A stretch of 64,000 nt of DNA from an uncultured bacterium. GTDB lineage: Bacteria > Bacillota > Clostridia > Lachnospirales > Lachnospiraceae. The notes beneath the pieces are model-generated. The model did no database searches. It was given only the letters and a program-made list of their open reading frames with translations, and had not been told where the DNA came from. This document shows, piece after piece, positions 17,531 through 27,553 of the stretch; position 1 is the first letter of the stretch; each line of letters opens with the position of its first letter. The translations under genes and the position numbers were made by a program. The stretch lies in the NCBI GenBank assembly GCA_947383005.1, contig CANDBT010000019.1, positions 19,221-83,220 on the forward strand. The letters are read 5' to 3'.

Positions 17531-18583
17531 TCAGCCGATTCCAGCCAACACACCAGCCAGCGGAAGCATAACCGACAGCAGAATCAAACCTACCACAACA
17601 GCCAGCACAGCCACCATCGTCGGCTCCAGCCGGGCTATCATATTGTCAATGGAAGCATCCGCCTGCTGTTCATAATCATTGGAAATGCTGTCCATTACTT
17701 CGTCAAGACGGCCGCTGCGGGTTCCTACCTTAATCATCTGAATATGAAAACCACTAAACAGCCCTGTCTGTTTCATCGCTTCAAAATAGCTGACGCCATC
17801 CTGAAGCTGGGCGGCGCATTCCTTAATCGTAGCAGCGATTCTGCTGTTGTCTACCAGCTCTTGAGCCAATTCCATCCCCTTTTCCAGTTCCATACCGCTT
17901 TGCAAAGTCAATGACAATACAGAAGTAAAACGGCGTCCTGCTACAGCCAGCATCGTTTTGTTGTTCCGCTTAACCAAATCCTTAAGCTTCTCTACCCAGG
18001 CAAACGCATGGCCGGCTCCGGCAGCCACAGAAGCTGCCAAAGCCATAAGAGCCACCAACGCAAACAATACCAGCGCCGCCCCGCTGAAAATGCCTCCAAA
18101 CCGGGAAGCTGCCAGGGAAATCGGGGAAAGCTGCACACCCAACTGAGCATATACCTGTTCAAATACCGGCATAACTTTGGTAAACAGCACAAACAGCACT
18201 ACCAGCAACATCGTCGCCATCATCACCGGATAAGTGATGGCATTGCGGATATTTTTCATCATTATGTATTCTTTCTCATAATAAACGGACAGAGATTCCA
18301 TGATTTTATCCAAAGTGCCCGTCTGCTGCCCTAATTTTGCCATCCGGATCACATAATAGGGAAAACATCCTGCCTTTTCCAAAGCGGTAAAAAACGGATC
18401 TCCTAATTCCACATCTGTTGAAAGATTCTGGAGCATCTCTTTTTCCTGCTCCGTCACAGCATCCTCCGCCATAATTGCCAGCCCCTCATAAAGGGGAACG
18501 GCCGCCTTAAGAAGCAGGGATACCTGCATACAAAACGCCGACAACTCGCGGCCGGAATAGATCTTATCTGCCTTTTTTGCCAT
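17531..18583 (-). CDS. Type II secretion / type IV pilus inner-membrane platform protein (GspF/PilC family)
   Basis: Inner-membrane assembly platform of 350 aa with two GspF domains (about 10-130 and 215-335). Typical motifs are SLLLKAAVPLYEGL, YYVIRMAKLGQQTG and MIKVGTRSGRLDEVMDSI in the two halves, and three membrane spans. It would dock the ATPase and draw pilins from the membrane. It is the first pilus gene of the operon, 15 bp after the transglutaminase-like gene. Confidence 0.92.
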   Translation of the reverse strand: MAKKADKIYSGRELSAFCMQVSLLLKAAVPLYEGLAIMAEDAVTEQEKEMLQNLSTDVELGDPFFTALEKAGCFPYYVIRMAKLGQQTGTLDKIMESLSVYYEKEYIMMKNIRNAITYPVMMATMLLVVLFVLFTKVMPVFEQVYAQLGVQLSPISLAASRFGGIFSGAALVLFALVALMALAASVAAGAGHAFAWVEKLKDLVKRNNKTMLAVAGRRFTSVLSLTLQSGMELEKGMELAQELVDNSRIAATIKECAAQLQDGVSYFEAMKQTGLFSGFHIQMIKVGTRSGRLDEVMDSISNDYEQQADASIDNMIARLEPTMVAVLAVVVGLILLSVMLPLAGVLAGIG

Positions 18584-18598
18584 GTCATGCCTCCCGGT

Positions 18599-19537
18599 TT
18601 AGTAAGAATATTTTTCGCGGTAATTGGTTCCCGTCCCTACATATTGTTTAGCCGCATCACTGTTCCCGCCGGTAGAAATAAAGGTCGGGTCCATCAAAGA
18701 CCATTTGGTTCCGTCAAAATAAATCACATCATCAATCCAGCCTACACCGTTAATATACACACTCACCCAGGCATGGTATAAATCGCCGGTATAACCGATA
18801 ACCAGCTTTGTGGGAATATCCTGGGAACGAAGCATAGCCGTCATCAAGGCAGCATAATCAAAACAAATTCCTGTTCCTGTAGCCAGAGTGGAATCAACAT
18901 TCGGCAAATATCCGCTCTTTACGCTCTGTGCCTTGGCATAATCATAAGTCACATGGGTAGTCACATAGCGATATACCTCTTCCACCGTATGGATCTGGTC
19001 TTTCCCGGCAGCCAATTGTGCGGCTGTGGCCACGGCAGCGCTCCCCGAATTAAAATTAACATACTGGTTCGGATATAAAAACGGTCCGAATTCATTGGAC
19101 AACGACACGGATATGGACTGGCTAAGCAACTGCGCATACTGGTCGCCGCTTACATTTTCAAATACTTTAATCATATAACTGCCGTTTCCTTCGGTAAAAG
19201 GATATACCTCGTAAGCATCCCTGGCGTTTAAATCATATGTATAAGTATTGTTTTTTGAGATCTGAACCTTGATCCGTGAATTTGAACCGCTATATTTTAC
19301 CATCACATAGCCATTGCCGGAATTGGAAGCATCGACAGTAGCCCCCTTATTACTAAACGTCACCGAACCGGAAGCCTCCGGCATTCTTGCAGAGAGGGGG
19401 ACGTCTCCATCTTCAATTTTAACGGTTCCTTCCTTCCCGCCGGCCAGCGCCATTTCTACCGGAGCTGCCAGAGCCATAACTGCCGTCAGCATCAGAATTC
19501 CCAATGCCTTTCCTGTATTTTTTTCCCTCTTTCTCAT
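18599..19537 (-). CDS. Secreted transglutaminase-like protein
   Basis: Protein of 312 aa with a signal peptide (residues 1-32, ending AALAGG-like MALAGG). The C-terminal transglutaminase-like domain (about 185-300) has the Cys-His-Asp triad in GTGICFDYAALMTAM, DLYHAWVSVYI and LMDPTF. These bacterial proteins usually act as proteases or peptide-modifying enzymes at the cell surface. The ATG at 19537 has AAGGAAGGAT upstream; an upstream ATG at 19585 only overlaps rlmB. Its place just before gspF may link it to the surface apparatus (inference). Confidence 0.85.
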   Translation of the reverse strand: MRKREKNTGKALGILMLTAVMALAAPVEMALAGGKEGTVKIEDGDVPLSARMPEASGSVTFSNKGATVDASNSGNGYVMVKYSGSNSRIKVQISKNNTYTYDLNARDAYEVYPFTEGNGSYMIKVFENVSGDQYAQLLSQSISVSLSNEFGPFLYPNQYVNFNSGSAAVATAAQLAAGKDQIHTVEEVYRYVTTHVTYDYAKAQSVKSGYLPNVDSTLATGTGICFDYAALMTAMLRSQDIPTKLVIGYTGDLYHAWVSVYINGVGWIDDVIYFDGTKWSLMDPTFISTGGNSDAAKQYVGTGTNYREKYSY

Positions 19538-19581
19538 CTTACTATCCTTCCTTATTTCTTTTATCGTTGCTACTATTGTAT

Positions 19582-20325
19582 TCAAACTCCGAGCCGCTGT
19601 CTCACAATTTCATAAGCCAATACACCTGTTGCTACAGAAGCATTGAGGGAATCGATATCCCCTTTCATTGGTATAGCCGCAGCCATATCGCATTTCTCAC
19701 GCACTAACCGGCTGACCCCTTTCCCTTCGTTTCCCACCACCAGTCCTATAGGACCGGTCAGATCGAGATGGTACATCGGCTCACCCTTCATCTCTGCGCA
19801 GACAAACCAAAGACCTTGTTGTTTTAGTTCTTCCATAACAGAAACTAAATTGGTCACTTTAGCCACCGGCGTATAGTTCAGCGCACCGGCCGAAGTGCGG
19901 GCCACAGCCGCTGTAAGCCCTACGGCCCGGTGCTTGGGAATAATCACTCCATGAGCGCCGGCCAGATTGGCCGTACGGATAATCGCTCCCAGATTGTGCG
20001 GATCTTCAATACTGTCCAACAAAAAAAGAAACGGCGGCTCTTTTTTTTCCTTTGCCGCATGCAGCATATCCTCCACATGGGCATACTCATAAGCTGCCCC
20101 ATAAGCTATCACGCCCTGATGCCTGCCGGTTTCTGACATTTGATCCAATCGCTCTTTGGAGACGAACTGGATGATTGCCCCCTGCTTTCTGGCTTCGCGT
20201 GTAATACTCAGTACCGGCCCCTCCTTGCAGCCATCCTGAACAAAAAGCTTATCTACTGTCCGTCCTGAACGGAAAGCCTCCATCACCGCATTTCTTCCTT
20301 CAATGGTCAACTCCCGATACTTCAT
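19582..20325 (-). CDS. rlmB: 23S rRNA (guanosine-2'-O)-methyltransferase RlmB (TrmH/SpoU family)
   Basis: SPOUT methyltransferase of 247 aa that 2'-O-methylates a 23S rRNA guanosine. Motif 1 is LLDSIEDPHNLGAIIRTA, motif 2 LVVGNEGKG, and motif 3 IPMKGDIDSLNASVATGVL, with the N-terminal substrate domain IEGRNAVMEAFRSGR. The start overlaps the mrnC stop by 4 bp, the usual cysS-mrnC-rlmB order of Firmicutes. Confidence 0.95.
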   Translation of the reverse strand: MKYRELTIEGRNAVMEAFRSGRTVDKLFVQDGCKEGPVLSITREARKQGAIIQFVSKERLDQMSETGRHQGVIAYGAAYEYAHVEDMLHAAKEKKEPPFLFLLDSIEDPHNLGAIIRTANLAGAHGVIIPKHRAVGLTAAVARTSAGALNYTPVAKVTNLVSVMEELKQQGLWFVCAEMKGEPMYHLDLTGPIGLVVGNEGKGVSRLVREKCDMAAAIPMKGDIDSLNASVATGVLAYEIVRQRLGV

Positions 20326-20774
20326 GACAATTCTCCTATCTTTTCCAGGCCGTCATGTACCAAAGACAAGAGCCGGCCATACCTGCCTGTCAAATATAAA
20401 TATCCCGTCAAAGCCTCGAATCCGGTAGCCATCCGATAATCAATCATCTTCGCATGCTTGGCCATCGTAACCGACTTTGCGTTGCGGCCCCGCCGGTAAA
20501 TAGCCAGCTCTTCCTCGGTAAATTCATCCAGCAATGCCGTGGCCAGCTTTGCCTGCGTTTCCGCTTTCACCAAGGCAGAACTTCTCTTGTGCATCTTATT
20601 GACCTGCATGCTGCCGCGATTTACTACCCGGGTACGAATCAGAAGTTCATAGACTGCGTCCCCCATATAAGCCAAAACCAAAGGAGAATAGCTTCCCGCA
20701 TCAATTTCATGCAGTTGGAGCGCCTGCGCCATCAACTTATCCCAATTTATCTCTTCTGTCATACTCTTTTCCAT
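20322..20774 (-). CDS. mrnC: Mini-ribonuclease III
   Basis: RNase III-like enzyme of 150 aa with a catalytic domain but no dsRNA-binding domain. It matures 23S rRNA. The signature LVLAYMGDAVYELLIRTRVV holds the conserved Asp, and RRGRNAKSVTMAKHAK is typical. The ATG at 20774 lies 6-7 nt from GGAGGG inside the end of cysS, so the genes overlap by 16 bp and are coupled. Confidence 0.95.
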   Translation of the reverse strand: MEKSMTEEINWDKLMAQALQLHEIDAGSYSPLVLAYMGDAVYELLIRTRVVNRGSMQVNKMHKRSSALVKAETQAKLATALLDEFTEEELAIYRRGRNAKSVTMAKHAKMIDYRMATGFEALTGYLYLTGRYGRLLSLVHDGLEKIGELS

Positions 20775-22195
20775 TTGACACCCTCCCGGGTATCCTCCAG
20801 CAAAATCCCCATATCGGAAAGCGTCTTGCGGATCTCATCTGCCCTGGCAAAATTTTTTTCTTTTCTTGCCTGCTGCCTTTGCATAATCATCGCCTCAATC
20901 TCTTCATCCAAAACGCCTTTATCCCTCTTGGTCTTTATGCCCAGCACACCGCAAAGCCGTTCCAAGATTGCTTTTATCTCGTTCACATAAGCTTCCGTAC
21001 TGTTTTCCGATACTGTGGAATTGCCAAGCTTCACCAATTCAAATATTGCTGCAATGGCATCGGCAGTATTAAAATCATCATCCATAGCCGCTTCATACTT
21101 GAGCACCAGCTCTTTTGCCGCCGCCAGATACTCCTGTTCCTTGTCCGCCGGAGCCTGATCCTTACCCTTGCTGTCCGAGATTATTTTTTGTGCTTCCTCA
21201 AGCCGTTCTGCAGCCGTCAGTATACGATCAAGGCCGTTTTTTGACGCCTCCATCAAATCCGCGCTGAAATTCAGCGGGCTGCGATAATGGGCGCCCAGCA
21301 TAAAAAATCTCAGCACCTGCAGATCATACCTCTCGCTGATTTCCCTTACAGTGAAAAAATTCCCTAAGGATTTGGACATCTTTTGCACATGTCCGTTGCT
21401 GTCAATATTCAAAAATGCGTTATGCATCCAATACGTTGCAAACGGCTTGTCATTTGCCGCTTCAGACTGGGCAATTTCATTTTCATGATGAGGGAAAACC
21501 AGATCCTCGCCTCCCGCATGAATATCAATCTGGTCGCCTAAATATTTTTTGGCCATGACTGAACATTCGATATGCCAGCCCGGACGTCCCTGGCACCAGG
21601 GGGAATCCCAATAAGGCTCGCCTTCCTTTTTCGGCTTCCACAGCACAAAATCCGAAGGTTCTTCCTTGCCTTCCTCTCCTGTAACCTTAATCTCCCTAAA
21701 CCCCGACTGCAATTCATCGAGATTTTTATGGGACAGCTTACCATATTCCTTAAAGGACCCTGTTCGAAAATAAACCGTTCCGTCCGCTGCTGCATAGGCA
21801 TGGCCTTTATCGATCAGGGTCTGTATCATCTCCAGCATCCCGTCAATCTCCTGTGTCGCCTGCGGATGCACAGTGGCAGGCTTTACATTCATCCCTGCCA
21901 TATCTTTTTTGCACTCTTCAATATAACGGCAGGAAATCACTTCCGGTTCCACACCCTCCTCAACGGCTTTTTTTATAATCTTGTCATCCACATCGGTAAA
22001 ATTTGATACATAATTGACCTCGTAGCCTTTATACTCAAAATATCGGCGAACCGTATCAAAAACAATCATCGGTCGCGCATTGCCGATGTGAATGAAATTA
22101 TAAACCGTTGGCCCGCATACATACATTTTCACTTTGCCCGGCTCTAACGGCACAAACTCTTCTTTTGTCCTCGATAAGGTATTAAATATTTTCAT
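20759..22195 (-). CDS. cysS: Cysteinyl-tRNA synthetase
   Basis: Class I synthetase of 478 aa that charges tRNA-Cys. HIGH appears as [15 protein letters not shown] as [11 protein letters not shown]. The Zn ligands include Cys28 (YVCGPTVYN), the Cys in HIECSVMA and the [10 protein letters not shown] region. The C-terminal DALR-like and anticodon regions are complete. No T-box leader is visible because the start overlaps ispF. Confidence 0.97.
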   Translation of the reverse strand: MKIFNTLSRTKEEFVPLEPGKVKMYVCGPTVYNFIHIGNARPMIVFDTVRRYFEYKGYEVNYVSNFTDVDDKIIKKAVEEGVEPEVISCRYIEECKKDMAGMNVKPATVHPQATQEIDGMLEMIQTLIDKGHAYAAADGTVYFRTGSFKEYGKLSHKNLDELQSGFREIKVTGEEGKEEPSDFVLWKPKKEGEPYWDSPWCQGRPGWHIECSVMAKKYLGDQIDIHAGGEDLVFPHHENEIAQSEAANDKPFATYWMHNAFLNIDSNGHVQKMSKSLGNFFTVREISERYDLQVLRFFMLGAHYRSPLNFSADLMEASKNGLDRILTAAERLEEAQKIISDSKGKDQAPADKEQEYLAAAKELVLKYEAAMDDDFNTADAIAAIFELVKLGNSTVSENSTEAYVNEIKAILERLCGVLGIKTKRDKGVLDEEIEAMIMQRQQARKEKNFARADEIRKTLSDMGILLEDTREGVKWKRV

Positions 22196-22719
22196 CCCGT
22201 TTTTCCTCCTCTGCCTCCTTCACAGCCTGCACAGCAGCTAAAATCCTTCATTTCTGTCAGCAACGCCACGGCCTGGGCGGCAATTCCCTCGCCGTTTCCG
22301 GTAAACCCAAGCCCTTCTTCCGTCGTTGCCTTGACGCTGACCCTATTCTTTTCCAAATGCAAAGCCGCAGCAATATTATCCGCCATCTGCGGACGAAAAG
22401 CAGCCAGCTTAGGTCTTTGGGCAATAATTGTTGAATCAATATTTTCAATTACCAAACCGTTTGTCTCTAAAAGCTCGCCAACCTTTTGCAGTAAAACGAT
22501 ACTGCTAATCCCCAGGTATTGAGGATCGGTATCCGGAAAATGCTGGCCGATATCTCCCAGGGCAGCCGCCCCCAACAGAGCATCCATAATTGCATGGACC
22601 AGCACATCTGCATCTGAATGGCCTGACAATCCTTTTTCAAAAGGGATCTTAACCCCGCCCAATATCAAATCCCGGCCTTCCGCCAGCCGGTGAACATCAT
22701 ATCCTTGTCCGATTCTCAT
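22192..22719 (-). CDS. ispF: 2-C-methyl-D-erythritol 2,4-cyclodiphosphate synthase
   Basis: MEP-pathway isoprenoid enzyme of 175 aa that forms the cyclic diphosphate from CDP-ME 2-phosphate. The metal ligands are in GYDVHRL (Asp, His) and [19 protein letters not shown] (His). [11 protein letters not shown] and [19 protein letters not shown] complete the family pattern. The ATG at 22719 is 10 nt after AAGGAG. A Cys/Gly-rich tail adds about 17 residues to the usual length. It overlaps cysS by 4 bp. Confidence 0.96.
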   Translation of the reverse strand: MRIGQGYDVHRLAEGRDLILGGVKIPFEKGLSGHSDADVLVHAIMDALLGAAALGDIGQHFPDTDPQYLGISSIVLLQKVGELLETNGLVIENIDSTIIAQRPKLAAFRPQMADNIAAALHLEKNRVSVKATTEEGLGFTGNGEGIAAQAVALLTEMKDFSCCAGCEGGRGGKTG

Positions 22720-22736
22720 TCCTTCCCTGCTCCTTA

Positions 22737-23663
22737 TCATAAAATCATCTGAATTTTCTTCTCAATACACCGTAAATGAATATCGGTCTGGCTATAACAA
22801 TTTTCTTCGTCTGCGTGTACCTGCATAGGGACATCGACATGTATCCATATCTCCCGGCACCCGTAATAACGGACCCCCCGGCGGCGTCCGGCCCGCCCCC
22901 AAAAGGCATCGGCTACCGCCGCAAGGACTCCCATACGGGAAGAATTGTGAACGACACACACTTCCAGCATTCCGTCGCTGCCGTTGGCCTTTGGCGCAAA
23001 GCGGAACCCGCCTCCCTCATAAGGATGAATATGGACAGACACAAAATAAATATGATTAAACTCGATTTTCTTTGTGCCATCCAATACCAGATACCCTCTT
23101 ACCGGAACAAACCGGAACAGCTTCCAAATCCCCATAAGCATATAGGAAAGCCGTTTGGGCAGCCGCGGCAGCCGCCTCTTGCTGCTTTGAATTTCCTGAG
23201 TTCCCAAAAAAGCAGCCGCGTCAAGTCCGATACCGCTGCTGACCATAAACCGCCTGTGCAACGGTTCTCCGTTCTCATAAGACAATACGCCGTAGTCCAG
23301 CCAGCAATGGCGCGGACAATTCAATATCCTGTCCAGACACCGTCTGGGGCTGCGGGACAGCCTTAAGCTCTTTGCCAAATCGTTTTTATAATCCGTCGGG
23401 ATATACCCAAACGTAACATTGCCGTCAAAAGACAGGCCATTTAAAATCTCATTCACCGTACCGCTTCCGCCTACGGCAATAATTATACGCGGTTCCTGAC
23501 AGTGCTTTGTCAGACGGCTGGCAAATATCCAGGCATCACCTGGCACTCTTGTCATCAGCACTTCGTATTCTGTCCTCCCGCGCTGCAGACAACGCTCCAG
23601 GTCTTCCCATACCTTTTGCCCATGACCCTGATTAGCATTCGGATTCACAATAAAATGGTACAT
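22737..23663 (-). CDS. Diacylglycerol/lipid kinase family protein (YegS/DgkB-like)
   Basis: Soluble lipid kinase-like protein of 308 aa. It opens with [16 protein letters not shown] (NPxxG-like start), has the nucleotide-binding [13 protein letters not shown] in place of GGDGT, and [10 protein letters not shown] mid-protein. The second residue of the GGDGT motif is Ser here, a departure from the usual Asp. The ATG at 23663 follows GGAGG by 5 nt; an upstream TTG would begin inside the ribosome site. Substrate is not predictable. Confidence 0.87.
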   Translation of the reverse strand: MYHFIVNPNANQGHGQKVWEDLERCLQRGRTEYEVLMTRVPGDAWIFASRLTKHCQEPRIIIAVGGSGTVNEILNGLSFDGNVTFGYIPTDYKNDLAKSLRLSRSPRRCLDRILNCPRHCWLDYGVLSYENGEPLHRRFMVSSGIGLDAAAFLGTQEIQSSKRRLPRLPKRLSYMLMGIWKLFRFVPVRGYLVLDGTKKIEFNHIYFVSVHIHPYEGGGFRFAPKANGSDGMLEVCVVHNSSRMGVLAAVADAFWGRAGRRRGVRYYGCREIWIHVDVPMQVHADEENCYSQTDIHLRCIEKKIQMIL

Positions 23664-23737
23664 GGAAACCTCCAAAACATTGCTACTAGAAAGTATAGCA
23701 CAAAATGGACGAAATGCCTATAAACGCCAGCAAAAAT

Positions 23738-23880
23738 TTATATAAAAAAGTGTGCGTCTTGACGCACACTCGCGCCGGAGCGCGGTTGCGACAACAACCA
23801 TCTTCCTCTGCGCGAAGTGCGCATCTCCGCGCAGCGTTTTGTATCATAGGACGCAATTTCCTATGATATAAAAAATAACC
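23738..23880 (-). repeat. Mosaic hairpin element F1 plus TATCATAGG hairpin
   Basis: It contains GTGTGCG..CGCACAC, CGCGCCGGAGCGCG, a GCGCGAAGTGCGC hairpin and TATCATAGGACGC.., ending in CCTATGATA. Its reverse complement closely matches 35727-35806. It lies between the lipid kinase start and the PAP2 stop. No ORF is supported. Confidence 0.7.
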
Positions 23881-23917
23881 CTGTAACTATACCGGCCCAT
23901 GGCTAAACAGAAAGCAG

Positions 23918-24574
23918 TCAGCCCAGTGCTTTTCGCCTCACCGGCTTCCGGCTTCCGGCATAGCGCGGGCCATAGACAAAAGAATATACCACATAGGCAA
24001 GAACGATAGCTCCAAAAACATCAATTGCCGAATGCTGCTTTAAAAACATTGTCGAAAGACAAATAGCAATCATTAACACAAAAGACAGCCGCCGCACCCA
24101 GAGCCGGCCGGAAAGAGCCGTACTTTTCATAATGGCAAAATGGACTCCCAAAGAATTATAAGCGTGAATACTGGGAAATACATTTGTTGAAGTATCCGCG
24201 GCATGAATCAGGGAAACCAAATAACTGCAAATATTTTTCTGCGGATCCGCATCCACCCGCAAGTCCGTACCGTTGGGGAAAAAAGTACAAATCAGCAGAC
24301 TGATCGTCATCCCGCTGAAAAGGAACGTACACAACCGATAATAATCCTGCCGGTCCGTAAAAAAGAAATACAGGACCGCACCCGAAACATAGAGAAACCA
24401 CAGCAAATAAGGAATAATAAAATATTCGCTAAACGGAATATAATCATCTAACCGCACATGCATCACCGCATAATCCCGCGTCACCGTACGCTCCAAATAT
24501 AAAAACCAAGGCATATAGATGAAGCTATAGCCTAACGCCCATATATGTCCATATTTTTTCAGCCAATCTTTCAC
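23918..24574 (-). CDS. PAP2 superfamily phosphatase
   Basis: Integral membrane phosphatase of 218 aa with about six spans. The PAP2 catalytic motifs are visible as TNVFPSIHAYNSLGVH (motif 2, SxxxH) and STMFLKQHSAIDVFGA (motif 3, HxxxD). It probably dephosphorylates phosphatidic acid, polyprenyl pyrophosphate or a related lipid, or transfers head groups as inositol phosphorylceramide synthases do. A single gene flanked by intergenic repeats and its own upstream gap. Confidence 0.88.
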   Translation of the reverse strand: MKDWLKKYGHIWALGYSFIYMPWFLYLERTVTRDYAVMHVRLDDYIPFSEYFIIPYLLWFLYVSGAVLYFFFTDRQDYYRLCTFLFSGMTISLLICTFFPNGTDLRVDADPQKNICSYLVSLIHAADTSTNVFPSIHAYNSLGVHFAIMKSTALSGRLWVRRLSFVLMIAICLSTMFLKQHSAIDVFGAIVLAYVVYSFVYGPRYAGSRKPVRRKALG

Positions 24575-24890
24575 TTCTATCGCCTTCCTAATCCTTTGAT
24601 CGTCACCGTCCCGCCGCGCACCGCAGCCGGTAATGCTTTAACTTTTCGGATTATATCACACTCCTAAAAAGAGTACAAGTGAGTTTTGAAAATGTTCAGA
24701 AAAGCGTTAAGATTTCTTTATTTTAGCAATTTTCACAAATTTCTCCACTTGTTATCCGCTCTTTTCCTTCCTAGTATATGCAGTTTTTCTGCTGCTAACG
24801 CACAGAATTTGATACTACGAATGATAATTCCGGAAATTTGAACAGATTTTCAGTTAAAACTGAGGCTGCAGTAATAACTGCAGCCCCGAC
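24575..24890. other. Intergenic stretch with only a terminator recognised
   Basis: AT-rich gap of 316 bp between the PAP2 and NSS genes. Apart from the hairpin at 24864-24885, no ORF with a ribosome site, repeat or riboswitch was seen. The PAP2 promoter must lie near 24600-24660 but no consensus was found. Confidence 0.5.
24864..24885 (-). terminator. Hairpin after the NSS transporter
   Basis: GGCTGCAGT (24864-24872) pairs with ACTGCAGCC (24877-24885) around a 4-nt loop, 6 bp after the stop codon. The following minus-strand sequence is only mildly T-rich. Confidence 0.6.
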
Positions 24891-26243
24891 TCATCCGATT
24901 CCTCCATAGACAATGCCCAAAATAAATACAAATACGGCCAAAGGAACATATACATATTTACCTAATATTTTAAACCAAACGCCCACCGGCTTTTTTCGCC
25001 CTGCAGAGAGTTCCTGATGAATCTCATCCCATCCCAGAATATAATAGATGGAAAAAGCTCCCAGCAACGCGCCAAAAGGCACCACCAAAATAGTAACAAA
25101 GTCCATCCAGGCGCCTACCTTATTTCCATCTTCAATAAATAAGCCTACTCCGAGTGCAACTGCCCCGCATACGGCAACCATAACGGAATGCGGCATTCCA
25201 AAACGGGTCTGCCAGGATTCACAGACTGCTTCAAACATATTAATTAAGCTGGTAATCCCGGCAAAGGCAACGGAAATAAAGAAAAATACGGCAAAGAGAT
25301 TTCCCAAAGGCATACGGGAAAACACTTGTGGCAAAGTGATAAACATCAGAGGAGGCCCACTGGCCGGCTCAATACCAAAAGCAAACACAGCAGGCATAAT
25401 GGCCAACCCTGCCAACATAGCAGCTAAAGTGTCAAATATCGCGGTATAAACCGATGCCTTGGGGATATCTTCATGTTTACCCAAATAAGACCCATAAACA
25501 ATCATTCCGGAACCGGTTATGGATAAGGAAAAAAAAGCTTGTCCCATAGCCATCACCCAGGTATCTGCCTGCAAAAGGTATTCCCATTTGGGAATAAACA
25601 AAAACCGATACCCTTCTCCGGCTCCTTCCAGAAAAAATACCCTTACAGCCAAAACCACAAATAAAGCGAAAAACGCTGGCATCAGGATTTTGTTGACTTT
25701 CTCAATCCCCTTCGTTGCACCGCCAATCAATAAAACACAGGCAATTACCACAACTGCGGTATGACAGGGGATATTGCCGAAAGCCGAAGAGATCCCGGCA
25801 AAAAATGCCCCTGGCTCAACAGCAAACAAACTTCCGGTAATGCTTGCCCCCAGAGCACGCAGAACCCATCCTAAAATCACCGAATATCCGATGGCAATCC
25901 CCAAAGAACCTAAAAGAGGAATCCAGGCCAGCAGATAACCTGCTTTTCCCTTCCCTCTCCGCTTCCAACAGTATTCGTAAGAACCCAAAGTCCCTGTCCC
26001 GGCTCTCCGCCCAATGGCAAATTCTGCCGATAACCCTACCAGACCAAACAAAGCGATAAAGATAAAATAGGGGATCAAAAATGCGGCGCCTCCATACTGC
26101 CCCAGCCGATAGGGAAACAACCAAATATTCCCCATGCCTACTGCCGAACCCACACAAGCCAACACAAATCCCAGAGAATTCTGAAACCCGCCATTTTGAT
26201 GCGGCGCTTTTATCTGTGAGACGTCTGTTTTGTTTATTTTCAT
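24891..26243 (-). CDS. Neurotransmitter:sodium symporter (NSS/SNF) family transporter
   Basis: Na+-dependent amino acid-type symporter of 450 aa with about 11-12 spans. The NSS signature is clear in the first span (LACVGSAVGMGNIWLFPY, Na1/Na2 site region) and in the unwound sixth span (GQAFFSLSITGSGMIVYGSYL). Substrates of bacterial relatives are Trp, Tyr, Leu or other amino acids; not predictable here. The ATG at 26243 follows AGAAAGGATT. A LysR regulator is transcribed divergently and probably controls it. Confidence 0.93.
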   Translation of the reverse strand: MKINKTDVSQIKAPHQNGGFQNSLGFVLACVGSAVGMGNIWLFPYRLGQYGGAAFLIPYFIFIALFGLVGLSAEFAIGRRAGTGTLGSYEYCWKRRGKGKAGYLLAWIPLLGSLGIAIGYSVILGWVLRALGASITGSLFAVEPGAFFAGISSAFGNIPCHTAVVVIACVLLIGGATKGIEKVNKILMPAFFALFVVLAVRVFFLEGAGEGYRFLFIPKWEYLLQADTWVMAMGQAFFSLSITGSGMIVYGSYLGKHEDIPKASVYTAIFDTLAAMLAGLAIMPAVFAFGIEPASGPPLMFITLPQVFSRMPLGNLFAVFFFISVAFAGITSLINMFEAVCESWQTRFGMPHSVMVAVCGAVALGVGLFIEDGNKVGAWMDFVTILVVPFGALLGAFSIYYILGWDEIHQELSAGRKKPVGVWFKILGKYVYVPLAVFVFILGIVYGGIG

Positions 26244-26283
26244 TGTAAAATCCTTTCTGTTATGCTTGAAATTATTCATGTTT

Positions 26284-26295
26284 TACTATATAGTA
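26284..26295. promoter_or_regulatory. 12-bp perfect palindrome in the nss/lysR intergenic region
   Basis: TACTATATAGTA is its own reverse complement and lies 41 bp upstream of the transporter start and 65 bp before the lysR start. It could be an operator or part of a -10 region. Three TCGA-containing repeats (26338, 26346, 26357) follow near the lysR start. Confidence 0.4.
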
Positions 26296-26359
26296 TAAAC
26301 AAGCATTTGTAAAATTAATAATTTTAATAAGGAGAATCGATTTTCTCGATGATATATCG

Positions 26360-27259
26360 ATGATATTTTTAGACATCAAAAATCTTGAAACCTTTATTCA
26401 GGTGGCGGAGCTTTCCAGTTTTACCAAAGCAGCGGAAAAATCCGGCTATTCCCAATCCACCGTATCCTTCCATATCAAACAACTGGAAAATACCCTGGGA
26501 GTCCCGCTTTTTGAGCGAATCAACCACACGGTATCCCTGACTGCCAAAGGACGTGAGGTTTTATCTTATGCCCATCAGATTCGCTTTCTGACACAAAAAA
26601 TGGAAAAACAGCTTCACCAAAAGACAGAACTTATCCGGGGACACGTTCGCATTGCGATGGCTGATTCTTTGTGCAGTTGGCTTTTAAAAGATAATTTCGG
26701 GAATTTTTGCCGCCAGCATCCGGGGATTGCCATGAAGATTATCTCGGCCAGCACGGAAGAAATGTTTCGGCTCCTGAATCAAAATGAAGTGGATATGGTC
26801 TATACTCTGGACAATCATATCTATAACCATACCTATCATATTGCCCGCGAAGAAAAAATCATGGCCCATTTCGTAGCCGGGAGCAGTTTTTTTCAACCAA
26901 AAGGGCTGCCTGTTTCCCTGCAGGAACTGGTATCGCTGCCTTTTCTCCTCACCGAAAAAGGGATGAGCTACCGTCGGCTCATGGATGAAAAGCTGGCTTC
27001 CTTATCCATGGAAATCGAACCCATTCTGGAAACCGGCAACGCGGATTTAATCTGCCTTTTGGTATCTCAGGGAATGGGAATCTCCTTCCTGCCGGATTAT
27101 GTGACCAGGGAAGCGGTAAAAGACGGAAAAATCATCTATCTTCCGATAGAAGGATTTGATATCGATATCTGGCTCCAACTGCTATACCATCGGGACAAAT
27201 GGATATCGCCATCCATGAAAGCGGTAATCGAATATTTATCATTAATGTTCACGCCATAA
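26360..27259 (+). CDS. LysR family transcriptional regulator
   Basis: LTTR of 299 aa: an N-terminal winged helix-turn-helix (about 5-65, SSFTKAAEKSGYSQSTVSFHIKQLE) and a periplasmic-binding-like effector domain (about 90-295). It is divergent from the NSS transporter, the usual arrangement for a regulator and its target. The ATG at 26360 lacks a close ribosome site (AAGGAG lies 24 nt upstream); a nearer in-frame start was not found. Confidence 0.9.
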   Translation: MIFLDIKNLETFIQVAELSSFTKAAEKSGYSQSTVSFHIKQLENTLGVPLFERINHTVSLTAKGREVLSYAHQIRFLTQKMEKQLHQKTELIRGHVRIAMADSLCSWLLKDNFGNFCRQHPGIAMKIISASTEEMFRLLNQNEVDMVYTLDNHIYNHTYHIAREEKIMAHFVAGSSFFQPKGLPVSLQELVSLPFLLTEKGMSYRRLMDEKLASLSMEIEPILETGNADLICLLVSQGMGISFLPDYVTREAVKDGKIIYLPIEGFDIDIWLQLLYHRDKWISPSMKAVIEYLSLMFTP

Positions 27260-27547
27260 ACGATACATTGTACTATGAAAGTCTCGATCCATTCCGGTAG
27301 GTCTGCGCAGAGTCTGCCCCAACGAAGCGAGGGTACTTGCTGCGCTGTCATACAGCGCCAAAATGCCTGCCGATCCGACAGATGCTTTCTCTCAGTAGCG
27401 GAAGAAATGAAAACGGAAGCAAATGTATCAGTATTTTGAAGCAGAATTTTCTAAATTGAAGCAGAACTTCCTGAAACTAAATTTCTATAAAGTCGAATTT
27501 TGACAAAGTTTCTCTTTCCAATTTCTACAAAATTTTACAAAATCCGC

Positions 27548-27553
27548 TATAAT
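27548..27553 (+). promoter_or_regulatory. -10 box of the candidate toxin transcript
   Basis: A perfect TATAAT with a moderate -35 (TCTACA, 18-bp spacer). Transcription would start near 27560 and give a leader of about 117 nt. The leader holds GCACACCT (27598) pairing with AGGTGTGC (27643) and an inner ACAAGC/GCTTGT stem, which could hide or shape the ribosome site. Confidence 0.5.
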
